A stretch of 64,000 bases of DNA from Nonomuraea purpurea (GCF_042650645.1 NZ_JBHSBI010000033.1:82860-146859), one strand, 5' to 3'; shown: positions 8,388-16,813, counted from the stretch's first letter. Numbers and translations: made by a program. Notes: generated from the sequence alone by a model not told the origin.

Positions 8388-9137
8388 TCAGAGCAGGGTT
8401 CCCCCTGAGGCGTCCAGCCAGTGGCCGGTCACCCAGCGGCTGTCGTCGCCGGCCAGGAAGGCCACCGCGTCGGCCACGTCCACAGGGGTGCCCACACGGC
8501 CCATGGGAGACAGGGACGACAGCCAGGCCAGCGCGTCCCCGACGAGTCTGCCCTGGTGCATGTCGGTGTCGATGACGCCGGGCGCCACGGTGTTGACGGT
8601 GATCGCGCGTGGGCCGAGTTGCTTGGCGAGCGTCGAGGTGAGCACGTCGAGCGCGCCTTTGGACATGGCGTAGCTGATGGACTGCGGCATGGCCGAGCCG
8701 CGGGTCAGCATCGTGGAGATGTTGATGATCCGGCCGCCGTCGCGCAGCCGGGGCAGCGCGAGTTGGGTGATGAAGAACGGGGCGGTGGCGTTGATCGCGA
8801 AGATCCGCTCGAACTGTGCTCTGGTGACGTGCTCGATGCCGGGCTCGTCGTTGAGGATGCCGGCGTTGTTGACCAGAATGTCCAGCTTGTCGGCGCGTGT
8901 GTCGAAGGCGGCCCACAGGCGTTCGGCGTCGCCGGGCGTGCCCAGTTCGGCCTGCAGGGCGAAGGCCTGCCCGCCTGCCGCCTCGATGGCGGCGACGGTT
9001 TCCTTGGCGGCCTGCTCGTTGCCGCCGTAGTGGACGGCGACGCGAGCGCCGTCACCGGCCAGGCGCTGGGCGATGGCCCGGCCGATTCCCCTGCTCGCGC
9101 CGGTGACGAGGGCGGTCTTGCCATGGAGGGTGTGCAT
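8388..9137 (-). CDS. Short-chain dehydrogenase/reductase
   Basis: A complete 249-residue classical SDR. It has the cofactor loop TGASRGIG near residue 12, NNAG, an active-site Ser in ISTMLTRGS followed by YAMSK, and a PGVIDTDM segment. The Arg after the Ala-Ser of the glycine loop (ASRGIG) and the later HYGGNE favour NADP(H). It lies directly downstream of the MerR regulator gene (67-bp gap, same strand) and is probably transcribed from the MerR-type promoter at 9697-9727. Its substrate cannot be read from sequence. Confidence 0.9.
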   Translation of the reverse strand: MHTLHGKTALVTGASRGIGRAIAQRLAGDGARVAVHYGGNEQAAKETVAAIEAAGGQAFALQAELGTPGDAERLWAAFDTRADKLDILVNNAGILNDEPGIEHVTRAQFERIFAINATAPFFITQLALPRLRDGGRIINISTMLTRGSAMPQSISYAMSKGALDVLTSTLAKQLGPRAITVNTVAPGVIDTDMHQGRLVGDALAWLSSLSPMGRVGTPVDVADAVAFLAGDDSRWVTGHWLDASGGTLL

Positions 9138-9204
9138 GCTGTCTTCCTGCGGTGTGAGGTGGAGATGAAGTCGCCTGCCGGCGGTGTGCGGGTCTGGAGG
9201 GCGA

Positions 9205-9612
9205 TCAAGCTTGAGGCCGGTCTTGCGGGGTGTCCTGGAGGAAGTCCAGGGTGGCCAGTTCGTTCACGGTCGCCTGAAGCTGATCGACGCGGACACGGCC
9301 GATCCGGACGAGTTCTTCACCCGCGGCGACCCACTGGTCGAGATCGTGGGAGAGCGGTGGGATGCCGGCGAGAATGTCGGCGCTCTCCTTGAGGGTGATG
9401 CCGACCCGTTGCGCGGCGAGGGCGAGTTTGATCCGGCAGATCGCGTCGACGGTGAAGCGGCGGGCGTTGCCGCTGTTGCGGTGAGCGGTGATCACACCGT
9501 AGCGCTCGTAGAAGCGGACGGCATTGGCCGTCACCCCGGCGGCCCTGGCCACCTGCCCGACCGTGAGCGAGGCCCGGCCCGTCTCGAAGCCGGGGTGGTC
9601 GCTGATGGTCAT
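9205..9612 (-). CDS. MerR-family transcriptional regulator
   Basis: The 135-residue protein carries an N-terminal MerR winged helix (LTVGQVARAAGVTANAVRFY, then ERYGVITAHRNSGNARRFT) and a dimerisation coiled coil. No Cys-rich metal-binding loop is present, so an organic or redox ligand is more likely than a metal. Its own promoter contains a perfect 20-bp palindrome between -35 and -10 boxes 19 bp apart, the hallmark of a MerR-activated promoter. It should therefore autoregulate and activate the downstream SDR. Confidence 0.92.
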   Translation of the reverse strand: MTISDHPGFETGRASLTVGQVARAAGVTANAVRFYERYGVITAHRNSGNARRFTVDAICRIKLALAAQRVGITLKESADILAGIPPLSHDLDQWVAAGEELVRIGRVRVDQLQATVNELATLDFLQDTPQDRPQA

Positions 9613-9689
9613 GGCACACCTCTCGCCTTCGCGGCTGAATCTCGCCGGTCCACGATCCGGAGCCGGCCCTCGATGTTGCTTTCTGTCAT
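9609..9689 (-). CDS. Possible 26-aa leader peptide before merR
   Basis: An ATG at 9689, just downstream of the MerR-type promoter, starts a 26-residue frame (MTESNIEGRLRIVDRR...) whose TGA overlaps the ATG of the MerR gene (ATGA). It sits exactly where a translationally coupled leader would sit. The peptide has no recognisable domain, and coding status is unproven. Confidence 0.35.
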   Translation of the reverse strand: MTESNIEGRLRIVDRRDSAAKARGVP

Positions 9690-9696
9690 GGCACCG

Positions 9697-9727
9697 ACGC
9701 TAGAAGTTCGCCTATAGGCGAACTCAA
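9697..9727 (-). promoter_or_regulatory. MerR-type promoter with 20-bp palindromic operator
   Basis: Reading leftward: -35 TTGAGT (9722-9727), a 19-bp spacer, and -10 TAGCGT (9697-9702). The spacer region holds the perfect palindrome AGTTCGCCTATAGGCGAACT (9705-9724). An over-long 19-bp spacer with a central dyad is the classic architecture of MerR-regulated promoters. It drives the MerR gene and the downstream SDR. Confidence 0.88.
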
Positions 9728-9964
9728 ATCGCAGTTAGCCTGCCGGTGACGGGCACGTCGATGAAGAAATCTCCGGCGCGGCTCGAACCAATGAGCATTC
9801 AGCGGCATCCAACAAGATCACAGCATCTGAAGGGTCTCATGTGATCATCAGGTTGGACGGCACCTCCGAGGCGGCAACCACCTCACCGCGGATGGGCCTT
9901 TCGACAGGCGATCGGGGCTGCTCATGACGCAGGGCGCCCTCGCAGCCGTGAGCGTGTCCCAGGC

Positions 9965-10612
9965 ATGGTGATCCGCAAACGCGCCCCACGCTCGATGCGG
10001 CGAATCGATGTGGCCCGCCTTCCCGAAGACGTCGTGGCGCTCATCGACGCCCTCGGACCTGATGAGAACTTGGTCGTCACGCGTGACGGCGCGTCGATAG
10101 CGACGATCTCCAGCACCATTGATGTGGTCCAAGGCGCCATCGTCGATCGCGACGCGTCAGATGAGGCCGACGATCAAGCACCGATGGACTACGAGAGCGT
10201 GACAGTCGTGGCCACCGCGATGGAGCTGTCGACCGCGGCTCGGGTTGCGCTGTCGACACAGCTCGGGGCGGACTACGTAGTGCTCGACATGCATGCGGCT
10301 CCCGCGACAACCGATGTGTTGCTGGTACCCCCAGGCAGCCCGCAGCTGATTGCGGCGCTCCGGTCGATGTTCCCGAAAGCTCGCGTCATCGTCACCGAAA
10401 TCGAGGACCACGAGCTCGGAGTTCAGTATCACGGCCCGGTCCGACGTCTGCTCGACGCCGGCGCTGATGGGTATCTGCCTCCGGCGACCCTCCCGCTCCT
10501 GGCCAGGCAGCTTGACTACACGCTGAATCACGGGCGCGAGATCGCTGGTGGGGCTGCTCCACCATTGCAGATCGCACCGCCCCTGGCGCCGGCAGATCCA
10601 GACGACGAATGA
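9965..10612 (+). CDS. Conserved hypothetical protein
   Basis: The 215-residue soluble protein has two parts. Residues ~11-55 (IDVARLPEDVVALIDALGPD, then LVVTRDGASIATI) resemble the short antitoxin-like fold seen in Phd/YefM-type proteins. Residues ~75-195 look like a receiver-like alpha/beta domain (DYVVLDMH, a proline-rich loop, ARVIVTEIEDHELG, LLDAGADGYLPPATLPLLAR). The LLDAGADGYLP stretch is reminiscent of response regulators, but no phospho-acceptor cluster is evident. No partner gene lies nearby and the function is unknown. A start at 9995 is an alternative. Confidence 0.6.
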   Translation: MVIRKRAPRSMRRIDVARLPEDVVALIDALGPDENLVVTRDGASIATISSTIDVVQGAIVDRDASDEADDQAPMDYESVTVVATAMELSTAARVALSTQLGADYVVLDMHAAPATTDVLLVPPGSPQLIAALRSMFPKARVIVTEIEDHELGVQYHGPVRRLLDAGADGYLPPATLPLLARQLDYTLNHGREIAGGAAPPLQIAPPLAPADPDDE

Positions 10613-10615
10613 CCT

Positions 10616-10648
10616 CGCGCCTGGCCGGCTCAGAGCAGGCCAGGCGCG
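10616..10648. terminator. Bidirectional hairpin between convergent genes
   Basis: A perfect 11-bp stem (CGCGCCTGGCC / GGCCAGGCGCG) with an 11-base loop lies just past the stop at 10612 and before the convergent VOC gene stop at 10664. No T-run follows, as is common in actinobacteria. Confidence 0.65.
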
Positions 10649-10663
10649 CAGCGGTTCCGGTGG

Positions 10664-11047
10664 TCAGTTCAGGCGGGCTCGCAGAAGGCAGAATTCATTG
10701 CCTTCGGGATCGGCCAGGACATGCCATGGCTCCTCGCCGGTCTGGCCGACGTCGGCCGGGCGCGCCCCGAGCTTCATGAGGCGTTCGAGTTCGGCGTCCT
10801 GATCGCGGTCGGTGGCGTTGACGTCGAAGTGCAGCCGCAGCTCGCCCACCTTGGGCTCGGTGGTGGGGCTGAAGATCAGAGTGGGCTGCAATCCGCCGAA
10901 CCCTTCCTGAGGCCCGATCTCCACCGACCCGTCATCCTCGGTGTCGAGCACGATGAAGCCCAGCACCTCGCACCAGAACGCCGCCAGCCGTTGCGGATCC
11001 TGGCAAGGGATTATCAGTTCGGAAATGCGACAAGCCATGACCGGCAT
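10664..11047 (-). CDS. VOC / glyoxalase-like domain protein
   Basis: This single-domain protein of about 127 residues has the vicinal-oxygen-chelate pattern: ISELIIPCQDPQRLAAFWCE at the start, VGELRLHFDV in the middle, and the closing WHVLADPEGNEFCLL strand with the conserved Asp-Pro-x-Gly-Asn-x-Phe-Cys. Such stand-alone proteins often act as bleomycin/fosfomycin-resistance-like binding proteins or unknown dioxygenase relatives. Metal ligands are only partly visible, so catalysis is uncertain. The start is ATG 11047 or 11038. Confidence 0.85.
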   Translation of the reverse strand: MPVMACRISELIIPCQDPQRLAAFWCEVLGFIVLDTEDDGSVEIGPQEGFGGLQPTLIFSPTTEPKVGELRLHFDVNATDRDQDAELERLMKLGARPADVGQTGEEPWHVLADPEGNEFCLLRARLN

Positions 11048-11115
11048 CGTACGGGGCGTCAACCGCGGGCCGCCAATCCTTCGCAGACCCCCTGACGGCT
11101 GCTTGTCCGCGAGGT

Positions 11116-12456
11116 CTACTTGGGCCGGACGTTGTGGTTGCGGGCGAACAGGTTGCCGGGGTCGTACTGACGTTTGACCGCCGCGAGGCGCTTGTAGGTG
11201 TGCGTTGGATAGACCGCGGCGACGTCCCCCTCGGTGGTGGAGGTGAGGAAGTTCGCGTAGGCGCCGTTGACGTGAGGCGCGAGTCTCCCCCAGATCGTTT
11301 CCAGGGCGGGACGAGCGGCCTCGATCACCGGTTCCGGGCCTGCGATGGTGGTCACGAACATCAGTTCCGCCTGGCGGTGCGCGTAGGCGGTGGCGTCGTC
11401 GGGGACACGGGATACCGCGCCGCCGACGCTGCGAACGGCGATGAACGGCGGCCGCTCCGATGCCCCGACCTCGGCGAGGATGCGAAGGACCTCGGGCACC
11501 GATTCCTTGTCGGCGAATGCGCTCCGGGTGACGAGCTTGATGCCAGATGGCGGTGTAGCGCCATCGACGAGGGTGTCGGTATAGGGTCTCAGCGCGATGT
11601 CGTCGTCGATCACTGTGCCGAGCCGGCGGATCGGGTCGATCGCCTGGGCCGCGAGTTCCGGGTCGTCGCCGTCGAAGGTGATGTGGATCTCGACCGGCGC
11701 GTTGGGGCCGCCGGCGAGTGGGTTGGCGAGGTTCGCGATGGATGTGAGCTCTTCGGGTGCGGTGCGCAGGTGGTCCGCCCACCCCTGGAGCACGCCGGCC
11801 GCCTCCGATGCCGGAAAGGTGATCTTGCCGTGGAAGACGTCCGTCGTCGGGTGTGCCACGAACTCGAAGGCGGTCACGATCCCGAAATTGCCGCCGCCAC
11901 CGCGAATCGCCCAGAACAGCTCGGCGTTCTCCCCCTCGCTCGCCCGCACGACCTCTCCGCTGGCCGTGACCACCTCCGCGGCGACCACGTTGTCCAGGGT
12001 CAGGCCGTACTTCCTGACCTTCCAGCCGATGCCGCCGGTCAACGTCAGCCCGCCGACGCCGACACTCTTGGTGTCGCCTGAGGAGATGGCCAGGCCATGC
12101 GGGGCCAGGGCGGCCGCGACCTGACCCCAGGTGGCACCGCCGCCGATCCGTACATGATGACGTTCTTTGTCGGTGATCTCCACGTTCGCAAGCTCGCTGA
12201 GGTCGATCACGACACCGTCGTCGTTGGTGCCGAAGCCAGGAAAGCCGTGGCCGCCGCCCCGCACGGACAGCGGCAGCCCCGCACCGGCGGCGAATCCGAC
12301 CGCTGCCCGCACGTCCTCGACGCTCTTGGGCCGCAGAACATAGGCTGGACTTCCCGAAGTCAATACCGAGCGACTGGCCGAGTCGTACTCCGCTCCGCCC
12401 GGTTCGATGATGTCGCCGCCGAAGTCGCGGCGAAGGGTTTCAAGCGCTGAATTCAT
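11116..12456 (-). CDS. FAD-linked oxidoreductase (berberine-bridge-enzyme type)
   Basis: The 446-residue protein shows a PCMH-type FAD-binding domain with LRPKSVEDVRAAV, the flavin-attachment block SVRGGGHGFPGFG (His expected to bind FAD covalently), TLTGGIGWKVRKYGLTLDNV and RGGGGNFGIVTAFEF. The C-terminus carries the BBE signature ending YDPGNLFARNHNV. Family members oxidise sugars, alkaloids or polyketide intermediates using O2. No signal peptide is present. It shares a strand with the downstream VOC gene and the upstream CMD-like gene, which may form one transcription unit under SigJ-type control. Confidence 0.92.
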   Translation of the reverse strand: MNSALETLRRDFGGDIIEPGGAEYDSASRSVLTSGSPAYVLRPKSVEDVRAAVGFAAGAGLPLSVRGGGHGFPGFGTNDDGVVIDLSELANVEITDKERHHVRIGGGATWGQVAAALAPHGLAISSGDTKSVGVGGLTLTGGIGWKVRKYGLTLDNVVAAEVVTASGEVVRASEGENAELFWAIRGGGGNFGIVTAFEFVAHPTTDVFHGKITFPASEAAGVLQGWADHLRTAPEELTSIANLANPLAGGPNAPVEIHITFDGDDPELAAQAIDPIRRLGTVIDDDIALRPYTDTLVDGATPPSGIKLVTRSAFADKESVPEVLRILAEVGASERPPFIAVRSVGGAVSRVPDDATAYAHRQAELMFVTTIAGPEPVIEAARPALETIWGRLAPHVNGAYANFLTSTTEGDVAAVYPTHTYKRLAAVKRQYDPGNLFARNHNVRPK

Positions 12457-12485
12457 GACGTTCCTTCCACACAGGAGAATGCTCG

Positions 12486-12854
12486 TTATCCGAACTGGCC
12501 GGGTTGGTGGTCGCCGGCGGGCTGCTGGACGATGACGTTCAGGCGGTTGGCGGCGTTGATGAGGGCGATGAGCGACACCAGGGCGGCGCGCTCGGCGTCG
12601 GTGAACACCGTGGCCTCGCGCCAGGCCGCGACCAGGTTGATGCGCGCCGAGGTCTCGCCCGCGTGCGCGAGGTCCTTGGTGTGCATATCGGTGCAGAAGC
12701 CGCAGCCGTTGATCTGGCTGGCGCGGAGCATCACCAGGTCCTGGGTCGTGGCCGGCAGCGTCGAGTCCTTGACGATCACTCTGCTGGCCGAGGCGAGGTA
12801 GCGCATGGACTTGGCCGCAAGCGGGCTGGCGGAGAGGTTCAAACGCGCTTCCAT
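12486..12854 (-). pseudogene. Carboxymuconolactone decarboxylase/AhpD-like protein with internal deletion
   Basis: ATG 12854 gives 122 residues. The N-terminal half matches AhpD-like peroxidase proteins, including the redox motif CGFC (GCGFCTDMHTKDLAHAGE). After FTDAERAAL the protein jumps straight to VSLIALINAANRLNVIV, the C-terminal helix. Family members have roughly 35 additional residues between these blocks, and both flanking blocks contain Ala-Ala-Leu, so a repeat-mediated in-frame deletion is likely. The CxxC motif is intact, but the fold has lost helices. Partial activity is conceivable, so pseudogene status is an inference. It is divergent from the SigJ-like sigma factor. Confidence 0.6.
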
Positions 12855-12960
12855 GACGTGTTTCCTCGTGTCTTCGTGTGCTGGGCCGAACGAACACAAG
12901 ATGCCGACGGCCTGATCCTTGTGACAGCGCGATCAGGTGACCTGCGCCACACCCGTCGCG

Positions 12961-13003
12961 GTGTCACAAAACGGCGGGGGGCGGTGTCTGGTGGGTGTGA
13001 CAC
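12961..13003. promoter_or_regulatory. Inverted repeat in the sigJ/CMD intergenic region
   Basis: GTGTCACA (12961-12968) and TGTGACAC (12996-13003) form a perfect 8-bp inverted repeat 27 bp apart, just upstream of the sigma-factor ATG. A third short dyad, CAGGT-G-ACCTG, lies at 12934-12944. These are candidate promoter or operator elements for the divergent pair. Confidence 0.5.
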
Positions 13004-13020
13004 ATGAACAGGAGTCGTCC

Positions 13021-13935
13021 ATGACCGGCACGTCGTCGCCCGAAGATGGCGGCGGTGGGATGAGCCACGCCGACTCCGCCACCGAGGCGTTCCTCGCCCA
13101 CCGCAACCTGCTTTTCACCGTCGCCTACGAGATGCTCGGCTCGGCCGCCGACGCCGAGGACGTCCTGCAGGAGACCTGGTTGCGGTGGGCAGGGGTCGAC
13201 CTGGGCACCGTGCGGGATCAGCGTGCCTACCTGGTGCGGATCACCACGCGTCAGGCGCTCGTCCGGCTGCGTACGCTCGGCCGCCGCAAGGAGTCCTACG
13301 TCGGCCCCTGGTTGCCCGAGCCGCTGCTGACCGCGCCCGACGTGGCCGAGGACGTCGAGTTGGCCGACAGCGTCTCGATGGCGATGTTGCTGGTGCTGGA
13401 GACGCTCACGCCGACCGAGCGGGCGGTGTTCGTGCTGCGTGAGGTGTTCGATCTGGCCTACGACGAGATCGCCGAAGCCGTCGACAAGAGCCCGGCCGCG
13501 GTCCGCCAGATCGCCCACCGGGCGCGGGCGCACGTCGCCGAGCGCCGGCCGCGCGGGGTCGTCTCCCCTGCCGAGACCCGCGGCGCGCTCGAAGCGTTCC
13601 AGCGGGCGGTCGAAACGGGCGATCTGCAACGCCTGCTCGACATCCTCGCGCCGAATGTCGTTCTCCTGGGTGACGGCGGCGGAGTCGTGCCGGCCGCGCT
13701 GGCGCCTGTCGTGGGGGCCGACCAGGTGGCCCAGGTGCTGGGCAGGATCTCCGTCAGGGGGTCGCTGCGGCCGGCGCAGGTCAACGGCCACCCGGCGCTG
13801 GTTTTCCGGAGCGACGGCGAGATCGACACCGTCATGGCGGTGCGCATCGACGACGGCCTCATCGCCGGGCTCTACGCCGTGCGCAATCCCGAGAAGTTGT
13901 CGCGTATGGAGCGGGAGACCACTTTGCGGCGTTGA
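13021..13935 (+). CDS. sigJ: SigJ-like ECF RNA polymerase sigma factor with C-terminal SnoaL-like domain
   Basis: The ATG at 13021 follows an AGGAG site. The 304-residue protein has ECF region 2 (FLAHRNLLFTVAYEMLGSAA, then DAEDVLQETWLRWAG), region 4 (LTPTERAVFVLREVFDLAYD, with SPAAVRQIAHRARAHV), and a SnoaL-like C-terminal domain (VETGDLQRLLDILAPNVVLL ... VNGHPALVF ... GLYAVRNPEKL). This is the arrangement of the M. tuberculosis SigJ/ECF41-like group, where the extra domain controls activity in place of an anti-sigma factor. The divergent AhpD/CMD-like gene is the usual partner and target of this group. Confidence 0.88.
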   Translation: MTGTSSPEDGGGGMSHADSATEAFLAHRNLLFTVAYEMLGSAADAEDVLQETWLRWAGVDLGTVRDQRAYLVRITTRQALVRLRTLGRRKESYVGPWLPEPLLTAPDVAEDVELADSVSMAMLLVLETLTPTERAVFVLREVFDLAYDEIAEAVDKSPAAVRQIAHRARAHVAERRPRGVVSPAETRGALEAFQRAVETGDLQRLLDILAPNVVLLGDGGGVVPAALAPVVGADQVAQVLGRISVRGSLRPAQVNGHPALVFRSDGEIDTVMAVRIDDGLIAGLYAVRNPEKLSRMERETTLRR

Positions 13936-14036
13936 GAAGGGTTCTCGTGGACCGGGTGCCATGACCATATGGCGGACGCAATAACGACATTCCCGCTATG
14001 GTGCTGAAGATCCATAGTTCCCGACGTTGGAGTGTC

Positions 14037-14131
14037 ATGCCGTCCGCCGACCCCCTCCGGGAGGGCGATCCCGCCGCCGTGGGGCCGTACCGGCTCCTCG
14101 GGCGACTGGGCGCGGGCGGGCAGGCGGTACG
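14037..14131 (+). pseudogene. N-terminal stub of a serine/threonine protein kinase
   Basis: The ATG at 14037 opens MPSADPLREGDP..VGPYRLLGRLGAGGQ, the unmistakable N-terminus of an actinobacterial Pkn-type kinase up to the glycine-rich loop. The homology then stops, and the frame runs into the 3' end of the convergent DUF3592-like gene (stop at 14132). The entire catalytic domain beyond the P-loop is gone. Only about 30 codons survive. Confidence 0.75.
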
Positions 14132-14857
14132 TCAGGGATGGCGAGCGTCCAGGTCGACCAGGTTGCGATCCGGGTCCGCGGGGTCGTACAGCACGCGGAC
14201 GTGGGTCCGGCCGTGCAGATCAGGGCCCGGATCGTGGCGGAAGTAGTCGCTGGTCGCGGTGTATGTCCGGCCCGTTCCCTCGTCCTGCCACGTCGCATGG
14301 ACCACGTAGGGGTGCCGGTTGTTCACCCGTACGGCGAAGTCGCGTCCTATGTGCTCGATCTCCGCCCACACCTGCTGACCCTGGTCCCGTAGCCAGGCTC
14401 GCAGCCGGGTGATTCGTCGTCCCTTGACGAACAGGACCGCACCGATCGGGGTGAACACCACGCCGAGTCCGCCGACAATCATCGGGGCGAGGAACGCCGT
14501 CCAGAATGAGGAGATTCGCGCGTCGGATGGATCGTCCGGGTCGTACGAGACAGGTACGCTCTCGCCTTTCTCGAAGGAGGGCGGGTTGGTGCCACTGGAG
14601 CCCTGGAACGAGTACCGCCGGCCGTTGACGGTGAACTCCACGGTCGGGTACCAGGCCGTGCTGCTCCGGGCGTTGCCGTCGGAATTCCGTGTCGTGGTCG
14701 TCCGCTCGGTCAGCGCGACCACGGTACCGTCGGTCCGTTCGGCCGAGGACAGGAAGCTCGCCGTGGAGGCGGCCAGCGTGATGCCGACACAGAGCAGCAC
14801 CAGTCCGATCAGACCGAAGATCCCGCCGACGAGGGTGAAGATCCGTCCATTGTGCAT
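14132..14857 (-). CDS. DUF3592-like membrane protein
   Basis: From ATG 14857 the 241-residue protein has an N-terminal hydrophobic segment (~residues 5-30) and a beta-rich domain containing WYPTVEFTVNGRRYSFQGSS and VPVSYDPDDPSDARI. A second TM follows (~125-150, FLAPMIVGGLGVVFTPIGAV), then a repeat of the beta pattern ending VLYDPADPDRNLVDLD. The duplicated (V/L)xYDPxDPxxAxI pattern is typical of DUF3592 proteins. The function is unknown. Its 3' end abuts the kinase stub, implying that a deletion ended here. Confidence 0.8.
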   Translation of the reverse strand: MHNGRIFTLVGGIFGLIGLVLLCVGITLAASTASFLSSAERTDGTVVALTERTTTTRNSDGNARSSTAWYPTVEFTVNGRRYSFQGSSGTNPPSFEKGESVPVSYDPDDPSDARISSFWTAFLAPMIVGGLGVVFTPIGAVLFVKGRRITRLRAWLRDQGQQVWAEIEHIGRDFAVRVNNRHPYVVHATWQDEGTGRTYTATSDYFRHDPGPDLHGRTHVRVLYDPADPDRNLVDLDARHP

Positions 14858-14918
14858 GGGACGAGTCTGCCCAACCCTGAGCAATGGGCGCATCTCTCGG
14901 GTTGATACCGGCGAATGG

Positions 14919-15755
14919 TCATGCCCGCCGGGCGTGGATGGCGGTGAAGGCCAGGAGGGGGACGGCGGTCCGCGGCGGATCCTCGAGTATGGGGGTGTGC
15001 CCGAGACCGGGCAGCAACTCGACTTTCGCGCCAGGAACGGCGCGGTAGCCGGCGGCGGACGAGGACCGCCATCTGCGGTCGTCCTCGCCGAAGATCACCA
15101 GCAGCGGCTTGCCGAGGGTCGTCAGCCGATCCGGGAGCGCCTGCCGCATCAGGTACTCGCTGGTGGCCCGCATCGTCGTGGTGAGCGTGTGGTAGGTCAT
15201 GCCGCGCATCTCGTCCAGGAGCTCTTGTGGGAGCCGGTAGCCGGGGCGGCTGAAGCCGGTGCTCGCGAACTGGCGGATCTGCTCGTCGGTCGGCGGCCAC
15301 TGCGAGGGGTCGATCGCCGCGGAGTCCTGCGCGATGAAGGCGTCCAGGCTGGGTCCTGTGTTGATGAGCACGAGCGCGGTCACCAGGTCGGGTCGCTGTT
15401 CGGCGAGGGCGGTGGCGACCACGCCGCCGCTGGAGTGGCCGACGACGATGGCGTGCTCGACGCCGAGCCGGTCCAGTACTGCGCCGGCCCTGCGTGCCTG
15501 GTCCGGCGTCGCGTAGCTGCGGTCGTCCGGTTTGGCTGATCGGCCGTGCCCGAGCAGGTCGATCCGGATGACGCGATGGGATTTGGTCAGCATCGGAACC
15601 AGCGAGTCCCATGAGCGGGCCGAGGAGGCGGACCCGTGGATGAGCAGGAGCGCGGGGGCGTCGCGGGGGCCGTCCTGGCACACGTGGATGTCGCCGTCGT
15701 CCAGGAGCAGCGTCTGCGTGATCTTCACGTGCGGGCCGCCGTCAGAAACAGTCAT
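14919..15755 (-). CDS. Alpha/beta hydrolase
   Basis: The 278-residue protein has HGSASSARSW (oxyanion loop), the nucleophile elbow GHSSGG with the catalytic Ser, the acid region VIFGEDDRRW and a C-terminal GLGHTPILEDPP containing the catalytic His. A short cap domain lies at ~residues 135-200. No signal peptide is seen. ATG 15755 is supported because homology begins there. It is divergent from the AraC-type regulator at 15824 with ~70 bp between them, which may control it. The substrate is unknown (esterase, haloperoxidase-like or epoxide hydrolase relatives). Confidence 0.9.
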   Translation of the reverse strand: MTVSDGGPHVKITQTLLLDDGDIHVCQDGPRDAPALLLIHGSASSARSWDSLVPMLTKSHRVIRIDLLGHGRSAKPDDRSYATPDQARRAGAVLDRLGVEHAIVVGHSSGGVVATALAEQRPDLVTALVLINTGPSLDAFIAQDSAAIDPSQWPPTDEQIRQFASTGFSRPGYRLPQELLDEMRGMTYHTLTTTMRATSEYLMRQALPDRLTTLGKPLLVIFGEDDRRWRSSSAAGYRAVPGAKVELLPGLGHTPILEDPPRTAVPLLAFTAIHARRA

Positions 15756-15823
15756 GAACCCACTGTTGCCGCTGGTGCGCGACAGTGTCTTGAACGAATG
15801 TTCCCTCAGCCGGCTCGCGTAGC

Positions 15824-16717
15824 ATGAGGGCCGTGCGGACGTTCGTGCACGGTGCGGCTGTGTGGGACGTCGCATGCCCGCGACGGCCCAGCCGGGTGGC
15901 CGGTGTCACCATGGCCGGGTTCCGCGTCCGTGACCTGAACGCGCTCCGGATGGTCCCGCACCCGGCCGTGACACTGCTTCTGGACTTCGGCACCGGTTCG
16001 CCCGTCCTGGACCACGCCGCCGGGCGGCAGGAGCGGGGAAGCATCGTCGCCGGGCCCGGGCTCGGGTCCGGAGGCGCGGTCTGGGCGCGGGGCGAAAACG
16101 TCGAATGCGTGCAGGTACGTCTGTCCCCGGTGATCGCACGCGCGGTTCTGGGCGCCTCCCCCGCCGACCTCGGCGGCGCCGCAGTTCCCCTGGGCGACCT
16201 GTGGGGCCGGAAGGCGTCACGGATCCGTGAGCAGCTGAGCGATGCCTCCTCCTGGGAGGATCGCTTCGCGTTGGCGGACGCGCTGGTCAGCCGCCTGCAT
16301 GAGGCGGGGCCGCCCGTAGACCCGGAGGTGGCCTGGGCCTGGCACCGGATCGTCGGCGGACGCGGCCTGGTCCGGGTCGACGGCGTGGCGGCCGAGGTCG
16401 GATGGAGCCGTAAGCGCCTGTGGTCCCGGTTCCGGTCGCAGCTCGGACTGCCGCCCAAGCGGGCTGCGAAGCTGGTCCGCTTCGACCATGTCGCCCACCG
16501 CCTGGTCGCGGGTGAGGGCGCGGCCAGAGTCGCGGTGGAGGGTGGTTACGCCGACCAGTCGCACCTGCATCGGGACGTCATGGCATTCACCGGAGTGACC
16601 CCGGCGAGTGTGGCAGGTGAGCCGTTTCTGGCGGTTGACGACATCGCATGGCCTAGCCGCGAAACTCCCGCCCACGATGGATCGGCGTTGCGGGATGCGA
16701 GTCGGCCCGCGACCTGA
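15824..16717 (+). CDS. AraC-family transcriptional regulator
   Basis: The 297-residue protein has an N-terminal cupin-like sensing domain (~residues 20-150) and a C-terminal double helix-turn-helix: VDGVAAEVGWSRKRLWSRFR for HTH1, and ARVAVEGGYADQSHLHRDVM with the closing FTGVTPASV for HTH2. The second HTH (GYADQSHLHRDV) is canonical for AraC/XylS. It probably regulates the divergent hydrolase gene. A GTG at 15833 is an alternative start. Confidence 0.88.
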   Translation: MRAVRTFVHGAAVWDVACPRRPSRVAGVTMAGFRVRDLNALRMVPHPAVTLLLDFGTGSPVLDHAAGRQERGSIVAGPGLGSGGAVWARGENVECVQVRLSPVIARAVLGASPADLGGAAVPLGDLWGRKASRIREQLSDASSWEDRFALADALVSRLHEAGPPVDPEVAWAWHRIVGGRGLVRVDGVAAEVGWSRKRLWSRFRSQLGLPPKRAAKLVRFDHVAHRLVAGEGAARVAVEGGYADQSHLHRDVMAFTGVTPASVAGEPFLAVDDIAWPSRETPAHDGSALRDASRPAT

Positions 16718-16813
16718 CGGATCCAACCATCAACGCCAGGAAGTGCGGCCGCTGGTCGGCGGTCGTCTCTTCTGATCAGGTAAAAGTTGGTAGAGATCAC
16801 GCGATGGAGGGTG

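Noticed and set aside
9965..10612. Toxin-antitoxin system, because of the Phd-like N-terminal segment
   Set aside because: The protein is 215 residues with an additional alpha/beta domain, and no small toxin gene is adjacent.
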